In this document: positions 56,966-64,000 of the stretch, one piece after another | How the letters are laid out: each line of letters starts with the position of its first letter | Numbering within the stretch: position 1 is the stretch's first letter | NCBI GenBank assembly: GCA_003117195.1 | Contig: BDSI01000151.1 | Location: forward strand, 213,543 to 277,542 | Direction of reading: 5' to 3' | Source: Eudorina sp. 2006-703-Eu-15 | Taxonomy: Eukaryota; Chlorophyta; Chlorophyceae; Chlamydomonadales; Volvocaceae | Length of the DNA stretch: 64,000 bases | Notes under the pieces: model-generated | Seen by the model: only the letters and a program-made list of their open reading frames with translations | What the model was told of the DNA's origin: nothing | The model's database searches: none | Made by a program: the position numbers and the translations under genes

Positions 56966-57138
56966 CGTTCAAATTGGCCACCCAGTCGCGCTATTGGGCC
57001 GGTTATCAAGAGTGTATCTCTACCGCATACAATTGTAAGTTACTCGCCAGTCTCATTGTTGCGCCTGCCTCCGTCTCCCGTGTCTCTCTCAATCCTGCCG
57101 TACCGTACTACAGTCCGAGCATTGAAACATAGTGCATT
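56966..57138 (+). repeat. Split direct repeat B2
   Basis: 173 bp identical in outline to B1 (50590-50762), from CGTTCAAATTGGCCACCCAG to ACATAGTGCATT. It is the right end of the Kangaroo-like element. Confidence 0.92.
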
Positions 57139-58071
57139 TGACGAGCAAGTCAACGTTTCTTCATGGTACGGTATGCACCGTACGGCTAAAGGGATTCTTG
57201 TAAGAAGCGTTTAATTATTATACAACATAGCATAACATATTGCAAACAATAAGAAGCCTGCGGAGATCTAAATGTTCTTAGTTGACGCGATTCTGCTCTA
57301 CTGGGAAGGAAGTGATGTCGCAGTCATGTTGAAGGCGCGCGCCCAGCGGGGCCGCATCACCAAAGTTCATTGCAATCAAGGGCGCCCGCCCAGGACATGT
57401 AAACCGGCAGAAATGACGATTTTCCATTGAAACCTTTCGTGATTATCATTACAAGGGTCAACGAACGTGCCCACGCGCCCCGCCCCGCGCTCGTTGTTCA
57501 ATTCTCGGGTGAAGTCCTGTCGCGCGCGTATTAGCTTTCGCGCATATATCTACGTACATGCTGTGCATTATATTTATTGCGTTTCTGGCAGATCGTGAAT
57601 CCGTATGTGTTGCGCACGTGCGTGCGTACTGCCATTATTCATCCACAGCCTGATTTGCATTTGAATTCAGCTAGAAATAGAGGGCCTACGGTACGGCGAT
57701 CCCCACTTTGCATTGAGGGAATACATTTAGTCGTCGATCGTCGAAGTATTGCAGGACCGCTGCACAACCAAGCGTACGCGTTCCTGCCAGCTAGCATTCC
57801 TGGACGACACTAGCTAGGTTGCATGCTGCTGTATGCATATATGTATGTATGTATGTACGTGCGCCTCGAAACAGTCGGGCGAGGGCGGCCTAGCGGCGTT
57901 TACTGCAGCCCGCCTCGCTCGCTCGCTCCGTGCGTGCTCGCTCGTCGTCCAGCGCTCCATCCGCTCCACCGACCTGCTGACTGGCCTCCACCCCACCCAC
58001 CCATCCGCGGGCGCACCCTTAGCCTCATTCATCAGTCTACTCAGCAGTCCGATTAGCGGCAGTTAAGGCTG
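57139..58071. other. Non-coding stretch right of the Kangaroo-like element
   Basis: No gene or known repeat seen. It includes a short ATGTATGT run near 57840 and (CTCG)n near 57910. Confidence 0.45.
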
Positions 58072-59181
58072 CGCGCCGGGACGCGCCCGACGACGCCACG
58101 TGGCAAACAGAAACGTCCGACAACGACCCCAGAGCGAGCGCACTATTGGTGGGTGCGAAAAGCCAGCGGGCCGGAACGCACCGCCGGCCACTACGCCAAC
58201 GACCTTAACCGAGGGGTGACATCGCTTATAAAACCAGAGGTGCACCTCGGTTACACCAAACAAACACTGTATACGTCCTTCATGTCAGCCACGCTCCCGC
58301 ACCTAGACATCCGTACAAGCGCGCGCACCCTCAACCGGCGCACGGGAAGGCACAAGAAACTCAAGCGGTGTATGGACTACTGGTACGGACAACTGTGGAA
58401 CAACAAACTGGCGCAGCGCTTCCGACGTCCCCTGGTAGGCACCAAACGATCGCGTATACAATTCGCAGCCCCACCACACATGGTGGAGACCGCGCCCTGC
58501 CCACTGTGCGGGGGTCCCGACTCTGGAGGACATATCCTCGGTGGCTGTAAACACCCGGACATGACAGCCCTCTACATCAAACGACACAATGTCGCAGTCC
58601 GGCAGATCGCCAGACTGCTCGCCACAGGACGCTCGGGTGGTTGCTTCATGATCATGGATGCTTGTCAGGCGCAGCAGCTCCCTGACTACGCCGCGAGCAC
58701 CCGCATACCGGAGTGGGTGCTGCCAAGTACACCCACCAACCTCCGCCTAAAACTCAGACCAGACATAATGTTCATACCAACGATACCACTCATGGAGGCA
58801 AGTAAACCGGGATACACAGGCCCCTGGGATCGCGAGGACCACACCGTACACATTCTAGAAATCGGCTACACTTCAGACACCAACCACACTGCGAAACAGC
58901 ACGATAAAGTGCAGCAGCACGAGACTCTGGCCAAAGAGCTTGCCGAAGCGGGATGGAAGGTGCGCTATACGAAACAGGACGCCATCAGTCTGGGTTTCGG
59001 GGGAACCATACGAAAAGACCTCCTTCCACTCCTGGTTGAGCTCGGGGCCTGCAGCCACGCAGCCAGGGCGTGCTTGAACGACCTTCACGACCATGCCGTA
59101 CATATGCTGAACGGCATCGTTACACTTCGACGCAAGATGGAAAGAGGACAACCTGTAGGAGACAATCCAGCAGGAACTTAG
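58072..59181 (+). pseudogene. C-terminal ORF of a non-LTR retrotransposon with zinc finger and restriction-like endonuclease
   Basis: Open for 342 codons from the Met at 58153. A zinc finger (APCPLCGGPDSGGHILGGC, then IKRHNVAVRQIA) is followed by a PD-(D/E)XK-type core: LRLKLRPDIMF, then HTVHILEIGYTSD and a Lys/Gln-rich helix (KQHDKVQQHETLAKEL), then GWKVRYTKQDAISLGFGG. Order and motifs fit the C-terminus of elements that carry a restriction-like endonuclease, such as R2/NeSL or the Dualen/RandI group known from Chlamydomonas. No RT lies upstream, so the copy is 5'-truncated, although the visible frame is intact. The 3' UTR extends to about 59300 and ends in an ATT-rich tail. Three degenerate relatives lie at 16174, 28926 and 36512. 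Confidence 0.72.
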
Positions 59182-59849
59182 CACACAATGCACCCCGTGA
59201 TTCCACATTAGCGGTGGCGGGTAGTGTATAGGCAAGGGGAAACCCATAGCCTCATCACTCCTGCCCCCTTAACACATGCCACAGTCCCTGACTGGGCGTA
59301 TTATTATTATTTTTATTTCAGCAGTCCGACTGTCCGCCGGTCAGCAGCAGGGGCACCGCCACAAACGAGCGAACAGGATGACGACACACTCGCTCCGCCA
59401 CCGTTACGTCAGGCCTAGCAGTGCGTGGGTCTTGCGTGCTGTGCCTAACGCCCCTGCTGCTGCCGCACCTGCTGTGTGTGCATGGTAGGTAGACGGTACG
59501 TACGGAAGGGCCCTGCTACGAGTGCACGCTTGATGTACGGAAGGGCCTTGCGAGCGATCATGGCACACTGCTCGGAGGATGCCCGCATGCACTCGGCGTT
59601 GCGTGGTGTGGCGTCTAACTGAATCTTTGCTTGCGGCTCTGACCAGTGGATTGCCGCGTGCGTGCTGAAGCAAGGCGACACGGTGACGGAAGCTCGCTCG
59701 ATCGGCGTGCGTGGCTCGTCGCAATACTGCGTGGTACACTGCTCAGGGCCGCATCGCCATCGTCACTGATGGATTGAGACAAATGTGGATGTGGGCGGGG
59801 TCAACGGCGGGCCCTCACCCAGACAGTGCCTGAGGAAACATTCTCCCAG

Positions 59850-60945
59850 GCGTGGGCCTTCTAAGACCTCGAGAGGGTGCAGCGCTGGGTGCCTCAGGGG
59901 TGGTGGTAGCTGGGAAATGGGGTGACCTGCCTTCCCCGTGCTTGGCTTTATCCACTTCTGGGGATCCCGCCCTTTGCTGTGCCTATCCCTTTATTGCCCC
60001 GCTGTGCGCCACTGCTTGCTTCGGTGTCTGCCTGGGTGGGGTCATGGCCTGATATGTTTTTGTTCATTCGCGGCGTTGCTTGAGGTGTGGAGATGTCTTG
60101 CCGCACAGTCAAAAGATAGGTGTTCAGCAAAGACTTCAATACACCGCCGCTAGTGTATGTAACAACTGTACGGCATAGCGTACACAGTGTAAGTAAAATA
60201 TAAAAGAGCCCGCACAACATCTCGAGTAGCCTTTGCCACCACCAAAGACGCTACAGCTAGAGCCAAACCGGGCCGATAATAAACAATGCAGGGCCGGAGA
60301 AGGGCGAGGACGCACCGACGATGGACAGCAACGAACGGCCAACACACAGCCGCAACCAAAAGTCCAACGCCAGCACGGCTCGTATCTCTACGATCGATGA
60401 TATCTGAAAAGTACAAACAGGAGCCAACAGGAGCCACCCGGCTCCAGAACCACAGACGCTCGTCTGTCGTATATTGCAGAAAACCTTGGTCTTCCTCACA
60501 AGCTCGGAAAAACCTATACGTTTTTAAAGTTTTATGATGAACGGCTGCCTGCTGGGGCTTCCCGTGGTATACACTGTTGATACCTTTGGGGCAGTGTTGC
60601 TATCTTCCAAAACGGGGAAATAAAATTCCGCAGGTTTCCGGCCTGTCGCCAGTAGCCAAAAAACCTTTGGCAGGGCAGATTTTGGGGGCCTTCCTAGGTG
60701 CCAGGAAATAAAAACCTCTGAGGCAGGCCGGAAATATTTCTGCGTGATTCGGCAGCAGGGCCACTGCTACCACAGTTTCCGGCTCTCCACAGCGTCAAAT
60801 AAATGAAATCTCGCAGGTTTTTTGGGGGTCCGGGAAATAGAAAATTTCTGGGTTTTTTGCACGTAAATATTCTTTTTATTTAAGATAGCAACACTGCTTT
60901 GGGGTCTGCTGTAATGTTCGTTCATTCATTCGTTCATCCTCCCGA
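59850..60945 (+). repeat. Dispersed repeat R1, interrupted twice
   Basis: TTCTAAGACCTCGAGAGGGT to GGTGTGGAGATGTCTTGCCGC matches 14256-14560. About 435 bp of unrelated sequence (about 60104-60540) follows, then R1 resumes (CTGCCTGCTGGGGCTTCCCG), is split by a hAT-type MITE at 60592-60897, and ends with the CATTCATTCATTCG-like tail. Confidence 0.6.
60592..60897 (-). mobile_element. hAT-type MITE, copy 2 (306 bp, internally deleted)
   Basis: Ends CAGTGTTGCTATCTT and AAGATAGCAACACTG. The target duplication is CTTTGGGG (60584-60591 and 60898-60905). It is in reverse orientation to copy 1 and lacks about 200 bp of the middle. It is nested in repeat R1. Confidence 0.92.
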
Positions 60946-61022
60946 CATCTCGACAACCTACGCTTCCCCGCCCTGATAGGCCCCGCCCTGATCATGTCCC
61001 CGCCCCTGGCCCCTCGTTCCAC

Positions 61023-61442
61023 GCTATTATATATCATAAATATTACTTCTATTACGACACGTATGTGGATGGCGTCCCGGTTGTGGACTGGGGAGCGCAG
61101 TTGGACAAGGTTTGTGTCGGGTTCACGAGGATTGCGCAACTGTCACTGTCCACCGTCGTAAGGGCGTCGGCAGCAGCGGCGTACGGGATGCACAGACTCA
61201 CGCACTTGGCACATGGAGCATGGCGGGATGCCGCCGGAGGCAGCAGTGATTCGCACGACAGACTTGAAGGGTGGACGGCACGTCTGGTAGAACGGGCTCA
61301 GGGCCCCGAAGCCACCGACAGGCGGCCGCCTGTCGGCCTACTGGGGTGCCACGCAGTCTGCTGCCTGGGCACCCGACAGTGGGGGCCTTCGGCGCGCTGC
61401 CGCTGCGGGAACATATCCGCGCGTGATGGCCTCAGCCGCGAT
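61023..61442 (+). other. Unassigned open frame, cut by a MITE
   Basis: The frame YYDTYVDGVPVVDWGAQLDK ... AAAAYGMHRLTHLAHGAW runs to the MITE insertion at 61443, and the target duplication lies inside it. Composition looks protein-like, but I recognise no family. It may be a retroelement or host-gene fragment. Confidence 0.35.
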
Positions 61443-61947
61443 CACTGTTGCTATCTTCCAAAACGGGGAAATAAAATTCCGCAGGTTTCCGGCCTGTCGC
61501 CAGTAGCCAAAAAACCTTTGGCAGGGCAGATTTTGGGGCCTTCCTAGGTGCCAGGAAATAAAAACCTCCGAGGCAGGCCGGAAATATTTCTGCGTGTTTC
61601 GACAGCAGGGCCACTGTTACCACAGCGACGACAGGGATTCTAAGTGCATGGAGGCCTGAAATGCGCTTTCCCTGCATCGCGGATGCATATGGGAGGGTAA
61701 CCAGGAGTTGGTGACACGGTATTCGAGTGTGTTTTGGCGGTAGACAGGTGTACGATGCAGGAATTTTCCCTGCGCCTGCAGATTTCCAGGCCTTTTCCTA
61801 GTCTGGAAGCTAGTTGGCAGGTCAGATTTCCGGCTCTCCACAGCGTCAAATAAATGAAATCTCGCAGGTTTCTTGGGGGTCCGGGAAATAGAAAATTTCC
61901 GGGTTTTTTGCCCGTAAATATTCTTTTTATTTAAGATAGCAACACTG
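61443..61947 (-). mobile_element. hAT-type MITE, copy 3 (505 bp)
   Basis: Ends CACTGTTGCTATCTT (one changed base) and AAGATAGCAACACTG. The target duplication GCCGCGAT is at 61435-61442 and 61948-61955. It is nearly the full inverse complement of copy 1. Confidence 0.92.
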
Positions 61948-62104
61948 GCCGCGATGCGGTACGTACATGAGGAGGACCCGCCGCCACCAGCGTTCCGCCC
62001 CCTGGCATCTCGCTGACCCTGTACGTCATGCTCCGGCCCACCCAGTACTCCAAGAGGATGACATGCACGCCCGTTGTGCATTCCACCCGGAGATCCCACC
62101 CGGT

Positions 62105-64000
62105 ACCCCACTGTCCCCTGCTGTCCCCCGCTGTCCCCTGCTGTCCCCTGCTGTCCCCTGCTGTCCCCCGCTGTCCCCTGATGTCCCCCGCTGTCCCCTG
62201 CTGTTCCCCGCTGTCCCCCGCTGTCCCCTGCTGTCCCCCGCTGTCCCCTGCTGTCCCCCACTGTCCCCTGCTGTCCCCTGCTGTCCCCCACTGTCCCCTG
62301 CTGTCCCCCGCTGTCCCCCACTGTCCCCTGCTGTCCCCCGCTGTCCCCCGCTTTCCCTGCTGTCCCCCGCTGTCCCCCACTGTCCCCTGCTGTCCCCCGC
62401 TGTCCCCCGCTGTCCCCTGCTGTCCCCTGCTGTCCCCTGCTGTCCCCACTGTCCCCCGCTGTCCCCCGCTGTCCCCCGCTGTCCCCCGCTGTCCCCCGCT
62501 GTCCCCGCTGTCCCACACTGTCCCCCGCTGTCCCCCGCTGTCCCCTGCTGTCCCCTGCTGTCCCCTGCTGTCCCCCGCTGTCCCCCGCTGTCCCCTGCTG
62601 TCCCCCGCTGTCCCCTGCTGTCCCCTGCTGTCCCCCGCTGTCCCCCGCTGTCCCCCGCTGTCCCCTGCTGTCCCCCACTGTCCCCCGCTGTCCCCTGCTG
62701 TCCCACACTATCCCCCGCTGTCCCCTGCTGTCCCCCGCTGTCCCCCGCTGTCCCCTGCTGTCCCCTGCTGTCCCCTGCTGTCCCCCACTGTCCCCCGCTG
62801 TCCCCCGCTGTCCCCCGCTGTCCCCCGCTGTCCCCCGCTGTCCCCCACTGTCCCCCGCTGTCCCCCGCTGTCCCCTGCCTGTCCCCTGCTGTCCCCTGCT
62901 GTCCCCTGCTGTCCCCCGCTGTCCCCCGCTGTCCCCGCTGTCCCCCGCTGTCCCCCGCTGTCCCCGCTGTCCCCCGCTGTCCCCTGCTGTCCCCTGCTGT
63001 CCCCTGATGTCCCCGATGTCCCCTGCTGTCCCCCGATGTCCCTGCTGTCCCCTGCTGTCCCCCGCTGTCCCCGCTGTCCCCCGCTGTCCCCTGCTGTCCC
63101 CACTGTCCCCGCTGTCCCCTGCTGTCCCACACTATCCCTCGCTGTCCCCCGCTGTCCCCTGCTGTCCCCTGCCTGCTGTCCCCTGCTGTCCCCCGCTGTC
63201 CCCGCTGTCCCCTGCTGTCCCCCTGTTGTCCCCGCTGTCCCCTGCTGTCCCCTGCTGTCCCCTGCTGTCCTCCCTCTCCCCCGCTGTCCCCCGCTGTCCC
63301 CTGCTGTCCCCTGCTGTCCTTCTGCTGTCCCCACTGTCCCCCGCTGTCCCCGCTGTCCCCCGCTGTCCCCGCTGTCCCCGCTGTCCCCGCTGTCCCCGCT
63401 GTCCCCCGCTGTCCCCCGCTGTCCCCCGCTGTCCCCCGCTGTCCCCCGCTGTCCCCCGCTGTCCCCGCCGCTGTCCCCCTGTCCCCTGTCTGTCCCCTGC
63501 TGTCCCCGCTGTCCCCGCTGTCCCCCGCTGTCCCCTGCTGTCCCCCTGTCCCCCTGTCCCCTGCTGTCCCCCGCTGTCCCCCGCTGTCCCCCGCTGCTTG
63601 TCCCCCTGCTGTCCCCTGCGCTGTCCCCCTGCTGTCCCCCGCTCTCCCCGCTGTCCCCTGCCTGTCCCCCCCGCTGTCCCCTGCTTCCCCTGCTGTCCCC
63701 TGCTGCGCTGTCCCCCCTGTCCCCTGCTGTCCCCTGCTGTCCCTGCTGTCCCCACTGTCCCCCGCTGTTCCCCGCTGTCCCCGCTGTCCCCCGCTGTCCC
63801 CCGCGTGTCCCCCGCTGTCCCCGCTGTCCCCCGCTGTCCCCCTGCTGTCCCCGCTGTCCCCCTGTCCCCTGCTGTCCCCCGCTGTCCCCCCCTGTCCCCT
63901 GCTGTCCCCTGCCTGTCCCTGCTGTCCCCCACTGTCCCCGCTGTCCCCGCTGTATGTCCCCTGCTGTCCCCTGCTGTCCCCTGCTGTCCCCACTGTCCCC
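62105..64000. repeat. 10-bp GC-rich minisatellite (CTGTCCCCCG/CTGTCCCCTG)n to the right edge
   Basis: About 190 units of CTGTCCCC(C/T)G with variants CTGTCCCCAC, CTGTCCCCG (9 bp) and occasional length changes that become more common after about 63000. The array continues past the window. Long frames on both strands (Gly-Asp-Ser-Gly-Gln type on minus) arise from the repeat. Confidence 0.97.

Larger units (their letters stand above)
48404..57138. mobile_element. Kangaroo-like DIRS-order (tyrosine recombinase) retrotransposon, 8.7 kb
   Basis: Split direct repeats are laid out A1 (48404-48546), B1-A2 (50590-50762 joined to 50758-50900), B2 (56966-57138). The junction core GCATT is shared by A1, A2, B1 and B2, and no target duplication is present, as expected for recombinase-mediated insertion. 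A tyrosine recombinase gene lies between A1 and B1 on the plus strand. RT/RNase H and gag-like genes lie between A2 and B2 on the minus strand. The inverted recombinase is, as I recall, the hallmark of Kangaroo from Volvox carteri. RT and gag-like frames are open; the recombinase has two frameshifts. A1 begins only 204 bp upstream of the C1A protease start codon. Confidence 0.9.

Noticed and set aside
60150..60437. Hydrophobic minus-strand frame (LALAVASLVVAKATRDVVRA)
   Set aside because: It lies in an insertion within repeat R1, has no conserved partner in the window and no recognisable domain.
62026..63993. Very long open frames on both strands (Gly-Asp-Ser-Gly-Gln type and Cys-Pro-Leu-Ser type)
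   Set aside because: They come from the 10-bp minisatellite, which lacks stop codons in most frames. There is no start context and no non-repeat domain.

Overview
The window looks like nuclear DNA of a volvocine green alga, most likely Volvox or a close relative. This is inferred from content, not from a database match. The evidence is: GC-rich exons split by AT-rich introns with GT..AG borders; a gametolysin-type (M11) protein and a papain-type protease that both carry long Ser-Pro/poly-Pro (extensin-like) segments, as in volvocine extracellular matrix proteins; and a retrotransposon with the layout I recall for Kangaroo, described from Volvox carteri.

Layout. 1-7200 (minus): two neighbouring GT31 glycosyltransferase genes, a fringe-like gene (5' part only, running off the left edge) and a complete seven-exon plant-type beta-1,3-galactosyltransferase-like gene. 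9.8-13.5 kb: nested retroelements. A 2.4-kb composite LTR element made of small TRIM-like units plus a chromovirus pol/LTR fragment sits inside a LINE-like reading frame, with a perfect 5-bp target duplication. 13.6-19.1 kb: a 5.4-kb segmental duplicate of 34.6-39.8 kb, carrying a broken 3' end of the M11 gene. 21.9-36.6 kb (plus): a twelve-exon M11 gametolysin/VMP-like gene whose zinc site is lost, with large introns full of repeats. 40.5-48.2 kb (minus): a nine-exon C1A cysteine protease gene with a proline-rich stalk and a C-terminal membrane segment, convergent with the M11 gene. 48.4-57.1 kb: a Kangaroo-like DIRS-order element with split direct repeats, a recombinase gene on one strand and RT/RNase H plus gag-like genes on the other. 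58-62 kb: a fragment of a restriction-like-endonuclease LINE, dispersed repeats and hAT-type MITEs. 62.1-64 kb: a 10-bp GC-rich minisatellite running off the right edge.

How it fits together. The host genes all point to the secretory pathway and extracellular matrix: Golgi glycosyltransferases that could modify matrix glycoproteins, and two secreted or surface protease-family proteins with hydroxyproline-rich-type modules. The M11 and C1A genes were probably duplicated together. An M11 3' exon pair and a roughly 55-bp scrap resembling the C1A proline-rich exon remain in the upstream copy. The rest is a dense record of mobile elements, in which target duplications and one empty site can be read directly.

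Exon models were built by hand from splice signals, reading phase and family resemblance; no alignment program was run. Repeat boundaries marked approximate may be off by some tens of bases.
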